Source of the DNA: Nitrosopumilaceae archaeon
Lineage (GTDB): Archaea; Thermoproteota; Nitrososphaeria; Nitrososphaerales; Nitrosopumilaceae
Assembly (NCBI GenBank): GCA_035631875.1
Contig: DASQHX010000011.1
Location: forward strand, 248,001-312,000
Reading direction: 5' to 3'
Length of the DNA stretch: 64,000 nucleotides
Shown here: piece after piece, positions 50,922-59,627 of the stretch
How the letters are laid out: the number at the start of each line of letters is the position of its first letter
Numbering within the stretch: position 1 is the first letter of the stretch
Translations under genes and position numbers: made by a program
The notes under the pieces: model-generated
Told to the model about the DNA's origin: nothing
The model's database searches: none
The model's input: the letters and a program-made list of their open reading frames with translations, nothing else

Positions 50922-51026
50922 TTATCTGTCTCTGTCCCAATGACAGTCGCAATTACATCCCTTTTGGCATTTTATTCGTTTACAATCAGAGCAAATGTTT
51001 TGTCGCCAAAAATGATCAGAACCCAT
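50922..51026 (-). CDS. Cysteine-rich mini-protein (34 aa)
   Basis: On the minus strand ATG at 51026 opens 34 residues with five Cys (ICSDC, KC, GCNCDC): a compact Cys knuckle, ending CHWDRDR. A short basic metal-binding peptide is possible. It lies in the 300-bp gap before the next plus-strand ORF; expression is not proven. Confidence 0.45.
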   Translation of the reverse strand: MGSDHFWRQNICSDCKRIKCQKGCNCDCHWDRDR

Positions 51027-51082
51027 ACAATTGTTAGTAGCTACAATTAGATAGATTTTGTGTATAAAAGTAAAGAGGCAGT

Positions 51083-51256
51083 ATGGGACTTGGTTGGCTC
51101 AAATGCGATTTTAGCAATCAAAAATTATCGCCAAAATTTCTTTTTAAAAAGATGCATGCTTATCAAATCCATCCTAAACTCACAGAGAAGAATGTTTTAC
51201 AGATTGTAAAAATCTCATATAGATGTGACCAACATATGCAATTCACAGTCAACTAA
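51083..51256 (+). CDS. Small hypothetical protein (57 aa)
   Basis: ATG 51083 opens 57 residues, with two cysteines about 43 residues apart and a basic middle (SPKFLFKKMHAYQIHPKL). A TATA-like TGTATAAAAG lies 22 bases before the ATG (about 51061-51070), supporting expression from a leaderless transcript. No domain is recognised. Confidence 0.5.
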   Translation: MGLGWLKCDFSNQKLSPKFLFKKMHAYQIHPKLTEKNVLQIVKISYRCDQHMQFTVN

Positions 51257-51298
51257 TATACTAGATTTCTTATTACTAGTAAGGAGTGATAAGAAAAT

Positions 51299-51502
51299 TT
51301 GAAATTCTATATTGAATTTGAACCATGTAAAGAATGCAAAGATATGATTAGAGAATTTGAAAACTCTGACGAAACTCAAATACATGAAGACTCTAAAAAA
51401 TTTTTACGACACATCACATACAATCACAGCGAGATAGTACAAGCTATAGTCAAAGATTTCCCAAAGGAAGCAAAACGGGAAGACTTTTCTTGGTTCAAAT
51501 AA
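51299..51502 (+). CDS. Small CxxC-containing protein (67 aa)
   Basis: TTG 51299 opens a 67-residue acidic protein with CKEC near residue 10 and a later helix carrying RHITYNHSEIVQAIVKDF. The arrangement (CxxC then H-x-x-x-x-H) could form a zinc finger of C2H2 kind, but the spacing is unusual. A ribosome-binding sequence (AAGGAGTG) sits about 10 bases upstream. Confidence 0.55.
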   Translation: MKFYIEFEPCKECKDMIREFENSDETQIHEDSKKFLRHITYNHSEIVQAIVKDFPKEAKREDFSWFK

Positions 51503-51574
51503 AATCTTCCTAAACTTTCCCTCTTGTTTTAATCATATCGTATCATAGAATGTATTAAACTAGATTTTAGGGAG

Positions 51575-51667
51575 TACCGGGGGTGGGTTTCGAACCCACG
51601 ACCTCCAGATTATGAGTATTACCCTTTGTGTGGACTGGCACTCTAGGCCAGGCTGAGCTACCCCGGC
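51575..51667 (-). tRNA. tRNA-Met (CAT), elongator type, with 17-nt intron
   Basis: On the minus strand the acceptor is GCCGGGG/CCCCGGT with A73, D-stem GCTC/GAGT and T-arm GTGGGTTCGAAACCCAC. The anticodon arm works only if about 17 nt (51618-51634) are removed from the 5' side of the anticodon stem: CCAG and A rejoin to pair with TCTGG around the loop CTCATAA, anticodon CAT. The intron thus splits the stem, a non-canonical position known in thaumarchaeal and crenarchaeal tRNAs. The acceptor and lack of three G-C pairs in the anticodon stem fit the elongator rather than initiator form. Confidence 0.9.
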
Positions 51668-51790
51668 ACAGATTACGCCTGATTTTTTATGCAATTAAAT
51701 GTAATTGTTAGGATACACGCGGATTCAAAATATGGGCAGATTTAATTTTTGTTGGAAAAAGGATTAGACCTTTTCTCAGGTCACAGTTTT

Positions 51791-51844
51791 TTATCTTTTT
51801 TTTGCTTTTGCTTTTGATTTAGATTTTGCTTTGGCTTTTGCCAT
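51791..51844 (-). CDS. Lys/Ala-rich micro-ORF (17 aa)
   Basis: On the minus strand ATG 51844 opens 17 codons that translate to MAKAKAKSKSKAKAKKR. A TATA-like ACTTAATA lies about 26-33 bases upstream of the ATG, so a leaderless transcript is plausible. The strict small/basic alternation resembles a histone-tail or nucleic-acid-coating peptide. There is no ribosome-binding site. It may be a genuine micro-protein or a chance run in a Lys-rich AT genome. Confidence 0.4.
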   Translation of the reverse strand: MAKAKAKSKSKAKAKKR

Positions 51845-51891
51845 GTAAAGTCTCTCTTTACACCGCTATTAAGTGCTATGAAATGTGTTAA

Positions 51892-51931
51892 TTATCAAAT
51901 TAAGAGAGTAAAATTTTTGATAATTTGATAA
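51892..51931. promoter_or_regulatory. Inverted repeat between the micro-ORF and TRAM gene
   Basis: TTATCAAATT and AATTTGATAA, perfect 10-bp arms 20 bp apart, lie in the intergenic region of two divergent units (micro-ORF minus, TRAM plus). Such paired sites may bind a dimeric regulator controlling both. The remaining sequence to 51989 contains the TRAM promoter. Confidence 0.45.
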
Positions 51932-51989
51932 ATTACATCACTTTTTATTGGACGAAATTATACCAACAAACAAGAAAGGAGGTGCAACG

Positions 51990-52310
51990 ATGAGTTATAA
52001 CGACGGCGGTTTTGGAAGATCTAACCGAGGATACGGAGGCGGCCGAGATAGAGATAGAGGATATGGAGGCAACAGACGATTCAACGACGGACCCAAACCA
52101 GTCGAAACAGGAAAAGAATACGACGTTACCATAACGGAAATTAGTAGAAAAGGAGACGGTATCGCAAGAGTAGAAGGCTTTGTGATATTTGTTAAAGATG
52201 GTAAGGCAGGCCAGAATGCAAAAATAAAGATCACCCAAGTAGGTGGACGATTTGCTTCAGCCGAAATAGTAGGTTCTCAATCCGCAGCAGCAGAACCCGC
52301 AGCCGAATAA
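51990..52310 (+). CDS. Gly/Arg-rich TRAM-domain protein
   Basis: ATG 51990 follows a strong ribosome-binding sequence (GGAGGTG, seven bases upstream), unusual for this genome. The first 40 residues are Gly/Arg/Asp/Tyr-rich, RGG-like. A TRAM domain follows (KEYDVTITEISRKGDGIARVEGFVIFVKDGKAGQ...AKIKITQVGGRFASAEIV) and then an Ala/Glu tail. Archaeal stand-alone TRAM proteins act as RNA chaperones, often cold-induced. An RGG extension is a plausible RNA-binding addition. The frame upstream of ATG is non-coding. Confidence 0.88.
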   Translation: MSYNDGGFGRSNRGYGGGRDRDRGYGGNRRFNDGPKPVETGKEYDVTITEISRKGDGIARVEGFVIFVKDGKAGQNAKIKITQVGGRFASAEIVGSQSAAAEPAAE

Positions 52311-52389
52311 GATTTTATCTTATCCAAAAAACTAATTTTTCCCAATTTTTATTTATTTTTAATTATTTTAGAACAAATCTGATCTGGAA

Positions 52390-53955
52390 TCACTGAGATG
52401 CGATTTTTTTCCAGTCTGTTTCCACTTTTGTAACCCACTGGAATTTCTTTTGCAGTGCAGATGTGTACAGTTTTTCCCATTCTAATCCTACATTGTCAGT
52501 CCATGCTTTGAACACTCTTGGGTCAATATAATTACGAAGCGATGTTCCAAGATTGTAGTCTTTTGTTTTCTCAGTAAGCTCTATTGTTAATTTCATCTTT
52601 TCCTCTCGAAGCTTTTGTTTTTCACGTTGTTTCTCTGTCTTTGGTGGAGCGTGCTTTAGTTTTTCTAATGCTTCTTTCTTTTTTTGTAAGGATTCATTGA
52701 AAGTTTTTGGAATAGTTCTTTTGTGATTGCATGTAATTGCAGCTTCAAGATTTGCTAGCTTGGCATGATATATCTTGATATTTTCTGTTTTTGAATCTAG
52801 TTTATCCACATTTTTGAGATAATTTTTCACTACAGTTGTAGCAAGATATGTTCTGAAAACTTTGGCAGTAAGTCCTTTTACTATCTGTCCCAGAAATTCG
52901 TTTACATGCCTTGATGTAATTCCATCAAAAATCAATTCATCTGGTTTTTTCTTTTCTGTAAATTTCTTGAAATTATCATATAGTGTTTTATCTTGGTTGC
53001 TAATTGGAAGCGATTTTTGCCATCTCACACTGTCTTTTCCTAAAAAATCAAACTCGATAGCATCAGGTTTTAGTTTGATGTGCTCAACTCTTAGCGTAGT
53101 TGCACCTACAGTATCTGCCTCATCAGGATCTTTTTCATCTCCTACCCTCATGGCTGTTTTGAATATCAAATAACATACAGTTGCAACCCTTCTTACCTTT
53201 TCGTCACGGTCTGTCATTTTTTTAACTACGTTTTCTAGTACCTTGTCAACATGCTCAGATAGTTTTATTGCCTTGTCATACTTCATCTGGTCGCGCTCTT
53301 GTTTTAAATCAGAAGTATCAGAAAGCCAAACATATTTTCGTTTTTCTGTAAGATAATCTTCCCAGCTTGCAAGCCACATGAAATCCGACTCGTGAATAAT
53401 TTTTCCCCAGTTTCCAGGTGGTACTTTGGCATCCTTTCCAAGATTTAGCGTGACATCTTTTTCTGAAACTCTTGGCTTCCATTTTCCACGTAATGGATGA
53501 TCTCCTCTTCCAATGAAAAGTCCTGGGGGTTCTGCCATCCAGTTTGCAACATCAACTTGCTTTCCATCAATTATCGCAACGCCGTATTTTGCTTTCATTT
53601 TTTCCTTGATCTCTTTTCTTGAGGCTGCAATTTTCTTTTTTTGATCTTTGTCCAGTGTTATCTTGGCGTCTTTTTCCAGATCAACAACCTTGAATGCTGC
53701 AGAAAAATCAATATCAGATAATGACGTGCCTTTGAATTTTGGTGGCAATACCTTTATGAAATCGTCTAGAAAATTTTTGCAAAAGGTTTTATCTTGAACA
53801 TATGGAGTGTCTTTTTTCTTTGCCCACTGGTAGACCATCTCCTCCTGATCTAAACTTAGGGGTACCTTCTCGCCTTTGATCTTGATCGTTATCCCTTTTG
53901 ATTCAAAGGGAGGCGGAAATGCTATTCCATTGTGTTGTAAAGTTTTCCATTTCAT
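52390..53955 (-). CDS. top1B: DNA topoisomerase IB (eukaryote-type)
   Basis: From ATG 53955 (MKWKTLQHNG), 521 residues. It aligns with the core and C-terminal domains of eukaryotic Top1: GIAFPPPFESKGI, FLGKDSVRWQKSL, the AMRVGDEKD motif (catalytic Arg) and NHKRTIPKTF. The C-terminal NLGTSLRNYIDPRVFKAW contains the active-site Tyr, equivalent to the SK-x-NY-x-DPR motif. Thaumarchaea are the only archaea known to carry it; it relaxes both supercoil signs. It is not linked to top6. Confidence 0.95.
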   Translation of the reverse strand: MKWKTLQHNGIAFPPPFESKGITIKIKGEKVPLSLDQEEMVYQWAKKKDTPYVQDKTFCKNFLDDFIKVLPPKFKGTSLSDIDFSAAFKVVDLEKDAKITLDKDQKKKIAASRKEIKEKMKAKYGVAIIDGKQVDVANWMAEPPGLFIGRGDHPLRGKWKPRVSEKDVTLNLGKDAKVPPGNWGKIIHESDFMWLASWEDYLTEKRKYVWLSDTSDLKQERDQMKYDKAIKLSEHVDKVLENVVKKMTDRDEKVRRVATVCYLIFKTAMRVGDEKDPDEADTVGATTLRVEHIKLKPDAIEFDFLGKDSVRWQKSLPISNQDKTLYDNFKKFTEKKKPDELIFDGITSRHVNEFLGQIVKGLTAKVFRTYLATTVVKNYLKNVDKLDSKTENIKIYHAKLANLEAAITCNHKRTIPKTFNESLQKKKEALEKLKHAPPKTEKQREKQKLREEKMKLTIELTEKTKDYNLGTSLRNYIDPRVFKAWTDNVGLEWEKLYTSALQKKFQWVTKVETDWKKIASQ

Positions 53956-54098
53956 ATTATAGATTATCACCAAATTTGTGCCTAAATCTGTTGACTTTGA
54001 TAAAAATTGACTTGGTGGCGTATATCAACCTAACCACTAAATCATACGTAACCTAGAATGGATGGTAAATCAAACCAAAACTTGTGTAAATTTATCTT

Positions 54099-54932
54099 TT
54101 AACTAAAAAGCTCTTTTTTGATGTAATTTTCAAACTCTAGATCTGTCTTGTTCTTTTTTGCCTCAAGAAACATTATGGCATCATTTCCAACTACATATCG
54201 AGGTAATGGATTTTCAGATTTTATTGCCTTGATGATTGTAGTTGCTACTTCTTTGGCAGGTGTACCCATCTCTGACATCATGGTTATTCCAGCGATCACT
54301 TTGTTTGTAATGTCCTTGTATGCAGAATCTGATTTTCGAGATTTTTTTGTTGATGACATGAAATTTGTCTTTATTACTCCAGGTTCAATAATTATGGTAT
54401 TAATTCCAAACGGAGAAAGTTCGTATCTCATTGATTCGCTTAATCCTTCTATGGCAAACTTTGAGCTGATATATCCTGGAGAAACAGGAAATCCTATTTT
54501 TCCAGCAACAGAGCTTACGTTTACTATGATTCCAGATTTTTGTTTTCGCATCACTGGAATGACTTCTTGTGATACTCTGACTACACCAAAAAAGTTTGTT
54601 TCAAATTGTGCTTTTAATTCTTCCATGGAAATATCTTCAAGGCAACCAAATAGTCCATAACCTGCATTATTTATCAAAATATCAATTCTGCCTTTTTCTT
54701 TGACAATCTTGTTTATGGCATTTTTTACACTATTATCCTTGTCAACATCAAGCTCAAGCGTTTCAAGTTTCAAATTTTCTTTTTTTGCAATTTCTCTGAT
54801 GGTATATCCTTTCTTTGTATTTCGCATGGTGGCATATGTGAAGTAGCCTTCACGTGCTAAATCTGAGGCTGTCTCAAAACCAATTCCGCTTGAACTGCCT
54901 GTTACTATGGCGACTTTTTCCATGATTGGCAA
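54099..54932 (-). CDS. Short-chain dehydrogenase/reductase
   Basis: 277 residues of the classical SDR type: TGSSSGIGFETASD (11-24), the NNAGYGL motif, a Ser (in VNVSSVAGK) and the catalytic Y-x3-K in GYISSKFA. NADP preference is likely given the N-terminal basic region (ATMRNTKKG). The substrate is unknown; it resembles the broad-specificity ketone/aldehyde reductases. Monocistronic. Confidence 0.88.
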   Translation of the reverse strand: MPIMEKVAIVTGSSSGIGFETASDLAREGYFTYATMRNTKKGYTIREIAKKENLKLETLELDVDKDNSVKNAINKIVKEKGRIDILINNAGYGLFGCLEDISMEELKAQFETNFFGVVRVSQEVIPVMRKQKSGIIVNVSSVAGKIGFPVSPGYISSKFAIEGLSESMRYELSPFGINTIIIEPGVIKTNFMSSTKKSRKSDSAYKDITNKVIAGITMMSEMGTPAKEVATTIIKAIKSENPLPRYVVGNDAIMFLEAKKNKTDLEFENYIKKELFS

Positions 54933-54963
54933 TTAATTTTGGCATTAATAATTTGTATTGTTA

Positions 54964-57471
54964 TTAGACAAGAGGTTTGTCACCCTCAACTGGCTCAGAA
55001 ACCTCTGTTGACTCACCATCTTTGATTCTCTGTAAAATTTCTGTACAGGCAAGCTTGTGCAAGTATTCATTGTTGTTTCCACATCTATACGAAAATGTAC
55101 ATCTTGGACACCCTGATTCGCTTTTGCAAGTACATTCTTTTACAATGTGCAAGCTTCGCTCAAACGCTTTTTCCAATCTGTCATATAGTGCCCTACTTGC
55201 ACCGTTTCCACCTATGGCTCCATCATAAATGAAGATCAATCCAGATGTGCCAAGTGATATGCCACCTAAATCCTGTGAGACACCGCCCGTAATCATGTTA
55301 CTTCCTTCTATTACAACGTGTTCTGTAGCATGATATCCGCTGGCCTCAGTATATTCTTCATTTTCAGATTTTCCTATTTCATTGACTGGTCTTGGTGCCT
55401 TGAATACAATTCCTTTTGTGACAAAATCAAATTCTAGAGGTTTTTCTAATAACACCCGTTGGCCTTGTGTCACCTCATGACCGATTTCAATATTGACATA
55501 ACCATACACTCTTTTTTGTATATGCAATCTGCAAAATGCAACCTCTATTCCATTTGCATTTCTTTTCTCAAAAATTGTTTCTATAGTTGGCCATTCTTCA
55601 GTTAGCGCTTTGGTATAATACGGATAATCCCTTGGAAGAAATTCAATTTTTGCATTCATCTTCCCAGGATATTCTAATTCCTTTACTTTGTATCTTGTTC
55701 CAGCTAGAAAATAAACTGCTGATTGGTGTAGCTCTTCTAGTGCTATTGGAAGATTTCGCTCTCCAACTTTTTTACCGTTCAAAAAAATGTCAATTGATTT
55801 ACCAATTCCTCTGATACTGTAATCCTCAAGTAAGGATTTGATTTGCTCATGATTTGGAACATATCTGTTCTCCATTAGCACAAGATTTCCAACAGATACA
55901 TGTCTTGCAATCACTTCACCATGTTCAGCTAACTCGTGTTTTGCAATAGGCTTGTCACAGGCCATTGCTAATACTTGAAATTCTTCAATAAAGGGATTTT
56001 TTGGATCAATGTAGATTTTTTCAATATCCTCAAAATAATCAGTAGGATGATTCTTGTAATATTGTGATATTGGATCATTGCCAAGAACCAAAAACGCATA
56101 ACCGTTTTGTCCCTTTCTTGCTGCTCTTCCTATTCTCTGAACCAATCTATTGACTGGTATGGTAGATGAGATTACTCCGTCTACATTACCAACATCTATT
56201 CCTAATTCAAGAGTAGGAGTAGCAGAAATCGCCATCAGAGTATCGTTTTTAAAAGAATTTTCAACTGATCTTCTGTAATTTGCCATCAATCCGGCCCTGT
56301 GTACCTTGATATCAATTTTTTGCCTTCTTGCCTGCATCGCTAAAAGCTCAGAGTTTAGATGAGAATTGTTAAAGACCAAAGTCTTGTGTTTTTTTGTTGT
56401 GAGTTTTTTTAAAATTTCAATCATTAATACCCGTTGTGTTCTAAGAGATGGGAATAACATGCTAAAATCCGTCTTTCCTTTTTTTCCAGAACCTGTTACT
56501 AATTTCATTTGCACTCCAAATAACTGCTCACAAAATGATAGTGCATTTTCTAGCGTTGCAGAAGAAGCTATTATTTGTAAATTAGATGTGATCCTTTTCA
56601 GTCTCTTTATGATATAATGAACGTTTGAGCCAAATATTCCAGAATATACGTGAGCTTCATCAACTATCAAAAATCTTACTGTATTTAATAATGCGGCAAA
56701 TCTGCTTCTGTGCCACATGTGATAGTGTAACACATCAAAGTTTGTTATGATTACTTGTGGAGGACTTTCTAAAATTTTCTTTCTATCTAGTTCTTTCGTA
56801 TCTCCATCAAATATTTCCACTCTAATGCCAAGCTCATCTGCGATTTCTTTTATTTTTGGCAGTTGATCTTTTGATAGAGATTTAGTCGGGTAAACAAAAA
56901 GAGCCTGAACTATATTACTTTGACTTTTTTCAAGAATCTTTTGTAAAATAGGGATTACAAACGCTTCAGTTTTTCCAGAAGCTGTTGGTGCACTGATTAT
57001 TACATTACTCCCCATCATGATATTGCGTATCGCATCATCTTGGAACTTGTAGAATTTTTCTATCTTTTTTGACTCTAAGACACGAGTAATCTTCTCATCT
57101 AATCCAGATTCTGATACCGCATTTCCCATTTGGGGCTCAGGTTCAGTTATGGTTCTAAAATGTGAGACATAGTATTTTCTTGCAAACAAAATGGAGTTGG
57201 TAATCTCGTCAAGTTTGGCGTTACCTATCATTTTTTTTATCTCATCTTCACTTTGAACTATTCCTTCTTTTTCAAGCATTGCGGCTGATTTTTTCTTGGT
57301 TGGGATCTCTCCAGAATCAAACTTGTTAAGAAAATCTAGATATGCTTCATCTGTATTCTTGGTATAGTTTACAATATCTTCTAATTTACAAGATGTACAA
57401 GCAAAGACAATTTTCTGGTTGAATGTTTTCTGCATCTCCATCTTCGATTTACATTTAGGACAAAAGTACAC
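54964..57471 (-). CDS. DEAD/DEAH-type helicase with DUF1998 end (MrfA/Hrq1-like)
   Basis: 835 residues. An N-terminal zinc ribbon (CPKC, CTSC) is followed by a RecA-like helicase: ISAPTASGKTEAFVIP (Walker A), LIVDEAHVYSG, ASSATLENAL and a C-terminal RecA domain ending in QRIGRAARKGQ. The last 230 residues carry the DUF1998 region with four cysteines (CTCK.SGCPRC.FSYRCG). This is the architecture of MrfA/Hrq1/YprA helicases, which act in repair of crosslinks and mitomycin damage. In archaea a role in DNA repair is inferred. Confidence 0.9.
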   Translation of the reverse strand: MYFCPKCKSKMEMQKTFNQKIVFACTSCKLEDIVNYTKNTDEAYLDFLNKFDSGEIPTKKKSAAMLEKEGIVQSEDEIKKMIGNAKLDEITNSILFARKYYVSHFRTITEPEPQMGNAVSESGLDEKITRVLESKKIEKFYKFQDDAIRNIMMGSNVIISAPTASGKTEAFVIPILQKILEKSQSNIVQALFVYPTKSLSKDQLPKIKEIADELGIRVEIFDGDTKELDRKKILESPPQVIITNFDVLHYHMWHRSRFAALLNTVRFLIVDEAHVYSGIFGSNVHYIIKRLKRITSNLQIIASSATLENALSFCEQLFGVQMKLVTGSGKKGKTDFSMLFPSLRTQRVLMIEILKKLTTKKHKTLVFNNSHLNSELLAMQARRQKIDIKVHRAGLMANYRRSVENSFKNDTLMAISATPTLELGIDVGNVDGVISSTIPVNRLVQRIGRAARKGQNGYAFLVLGNDPISQYYKNHPTDYFEDIEKIYIDPKNPFIEEFQVLAMACDKPIAKHELAEHGEVIARHVSVGNLVLMENRYVPNHEQIKSLLEDYSIRGIGKSIDIFLNGKKVGERNLPIALEELHQSAVYFLAGTRYKVKELEYPGKMNAKIEFLPRDYPYYTKALTEEWPTIETIFEKRNANGIEVAFCRLHIQKRVYGYVNIEIGHEVTQGQRVLLEKPLEFDFVTKGIVFKAPRPVNEIGKSENEEYTEASGYHATEHVVIEGSNMITGGVSQDLGGISLGTSGLIFIYDGAIGGNGASRALYDRLEKAFERSLHIVKECTCKSESGCPRCTFSYRCGNNNEYLHKLACTEILQRIKDGESTEVSEPVEGDKPLV

Positions 57472-57566
57472 TACCTTATCAAATATGTATGGTGATTTAA
57501 TTTTTGATTTGTTGCTAATGTTGTTAACTGGTTAAACCTTTAAGCAACAAATCTAATCTTAAACCA

Positions 57567-58457
57567 TTGGAAGTCCTTGTTACTGGCGGAACAGGATTTA
57601 TTGGTTCAAAACTTGTCGATAAACTAGTTAATAGAGGAGTTTCAGTTACCTGTCTTATTAGGCAAGGAGCAATTTCAAATCCTACGGCAAAAACAGTGAC
57701 AGGAGATCTTACCTATCCTGATTTCATACTGCCTGATGAAGAGTATGATGTAGTTTATCACCTTGCAGCTGCATGGCCAGGAGAAAAGGACAAGAAAATT
57801 CTAAGAGCAGTAAACTATGATGGCACAGTAAATTTATTTAGTCTACTAAAAGAAAAAACCAAATTCATTGTGTACGTGTCAGGTCTAGGTATGTTTGGTA
57901 ATCCTGGAAATAATGTTGTGGATGAAAACTCACTAATAAAACCACATACAGAATATGCCAAAATAAGACTAGAAGCTCAAAAATTTCTGGAATCAAACTG
58001 TAAGGAATTAGGAATTGCGTTTAGTGTTGCATATCTTGGAGACGTTTATGGAAATGGAGGATGGTTCAAAAACATCTTAGTTGAGAGATTAAAGAAAGGC
58101 TCGTTTAGAATACCTGGTTCTGGAGAATATTATAGAAGCTTTGTACACGTAGACGATGTTGTATCTGGTCTTGAGTCAATCGCGGAAAAAAATGCCGTAA
58201 ACCAATCTTTTGTTATCACTGATTCTATGCCTGTTACATTCAAGGACTTTGTTAGTTTAGTTTGCAAAGAACTGGGTATAAAAGAACCTGGAACCATTCC
58301 AACAATTTTGGCAAAGGCTGTAATGGGAGGTGATTTTGTTAAGCTTTTAACCACATCAATGAAGACATCAAATAATAAAATTACGTCGATATGTGATTTT
58401 GTGTATAAATCCTATGTCGAAGGTATCCCTGCAACAATTTCTGAAATGAAATCTTGA
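57567..58457 (+). CDS. NAD-dependent epimerase/dehydratase-like protein
   Basis: 296 residues of the extended SDR type: VTGGTGFIGSKLVDKL (5-20), YHLAAAW and FVHVDDVVSGL. The expected Y-x3-K catalytic pair is TEYAKIR, where Lys is replaced by Arg; catalytic ability may be weakened, or the role may differ (e.g. a reductase/isomerase using another acid). The start is TTG 57567, 95 bp from the divergent helicase gene. It may be linked with the downstream methyltransferase (36-bp gap). Confidence 0.82.
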   Translation: MEVLVTGGTGFIGSKLVDKLVNRGVSVTCLIRQGAISNPTAKTVTGDLTYPDFILPDEEYDVVYHLAAAWPGEKDKKILRAVNYDGTVNLFSLLKEKTKFIVYVSGLGMFGNPGNNVVDENSLIKPHTEYAKIRLEAQKFLESNCKELGIAFSVAYLGDVYGNGGWFKNILVERLKKGSFRIPGSGEYYRSFVHVDDVVSGLESIAEKNAVNQSFVITDSMPVTFKDFVSLVCKELGIKEPGTIPTILAKAVMGGDFVKLLTTSMKTSNNKITSICDFVYKSYVEGIPATISEMKS

Positions 58458-58492
58458 ATTGACATATAATATCCAAACATTCCAAATTTTGT

Positions 58493-59182
58493 ATGGGTCT
58501 TGGAAGCTATTGGGGAGAAGTACTTGATGTTCTGGAAGATATAATTCCTGTCTACGATAAGGTCAACTCTGTAATTTCACTTGGCAAGGACAAAGATTTT
58601 CGCATTAAAGGAATTTTTGGAAGAGTAAGACAAGGAAATGTGGTATTAGATGCAGGTTCTGGATTTGGAAACATGTCAAAAACTGCATTAAAGATTTGTA
58701 ATGATGATTTACAAATTACACTTTATGATCCACTGCAACCAATGCTAAAAAATACAAAAAGATTATTTACAAACGATCCAAGTCTAGCTTGCGGAGTGTT
58801 TGAACACATTCCATTTCAAGACGAAAAATTTGATGCTGTAATGTGTGGCTATTCATTGCGTGATGCAATCAGTCTTAAAATTGCTATATCTGAAATTCAT
58901 CGCGTATTAAAAAAAGGTGGCAGATTTGTCATTGTAGATTTGGGAAAGCCAGATAATTCATTTTTAAGATTTGGCGTCTCATTTTATCTTAGAATGATAT
59001 TGCCAATCATAGCAACTGCGGCAGCAGGCAAACTTGGCTTTAAATTTGGAACTCTTTATAGAACATACAAGTTGTGGCCGAAAAATAAAAAACTTGAATC
59101 TCTATTGCTTGACAAATTCTCAAAAGTTGAATTTGAAAAAGGAATGATGGGTGGAGCAATAATGGTTGCTGCATACAAATAG
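58493..59182 (+). CDS. UbiE/MenG-type methyltransferase
   Basis: 229-residue SAM-dependent methyltransferase of the UbiE/MenG class: YDKVNSVISLGKDKDFR at the start, the SAM loop VLDAGSGFGNMSKTA, CGYSLRDA and HRVLKKGGRFVIVDL. This class methylates the quinone ring in menaquinone biosynthesis; thaumarchaea use menaquinones, so that role is likely. It is in a short operon behind the epimerase-like gene. Confidence 0.85.
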   Translation: MGLGSYWGEVLDVLEDIIPVYDKVNSVISLGKDKDFRIKGIFGRVRQGNVVLDAGSGFGNMSKTALKICNDDLQITLYDPLQPMLKNTKRLFTNDPSLACGVFEHIPFQDEKFDAVMCGYSLRDAISLKIAISEIHRVLKKGGRFVIVDLGKPDNSFLRFGVSFYLRMILPIIATAAAGKLGFKFGTLYRTYKLWPKNKKLESLLLDKFSKVEFEKGMMGGAIMVAAYK

Positions 59183-59221
59183 TTTCCAAAACTTTAATTT
59201 TGTAACAATACAACTTGTAGT

Positions 59222-59578
59222 GTGTTAGATTTTTCACTTGATATCATTGGAAATGAATGGATAATCATTGCTTTTGTAGCCATAATTCTGTTTTTAGGAC
59301 CAAAAAGACTTCCTGATGTATCACGAAAGATTGGAAAGCTTATGGGTGAATACAACAAGACAAAAAATATGGTACAAAACGAATTACAAAAGGCAACTAC
59401 AAGCTATAATCTTTCAATACAAGGACCAGTGGAGACAGAAAGACAAAAGCTTGAAACAATTGCAAAGTCACTTGGAATTGATTATATCAATAAAACTGAT
59501 GACGAACTAAAGAATTTGATCGCATCAAAGATGGGTACATCACAGTCATCACAAGGCACCGATAACTCTACACCATAA
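59222..59578 (+). CDS. tatA: Twin-arginine translocase TatA/B subunit
   Basis: 118 residues: one N-terminal transmembrane helix (about 11-27) followed by FLGPKRLPDVSRKIGKLMGEY, the TatA/Hcf106 hinge and amphipathic helix, and a polar tail. It forms the Tat export pore with TatC (not in the window). The start is GTG 59222. The gene lies after ubiE-like and just ahead of the glutamate dehydrogenase gene. Confidence 0.9.
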   Translation: MLDFSLDIIGNEWIIIAFVAIILFLGPKRLPDVSRKIGKLMGEYNKTKNMVQNELQKATTSYNLSIQGPVETERQKLETIAKSLGIDYINKTDDELKNLIASKMGTSQSSQGTDNSTP

Positions 59579-59627
59579 ATTCTCAACAAATTTAAATAGA
59601 ATATCTCGTCACTCAAGATGGTATAAT

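Noticed and set aside
54148-54660. A 170-residue frame antisense to the SDR gene
   Set aside because: It mirrors a gene with all SDR motifs and has no independent support.
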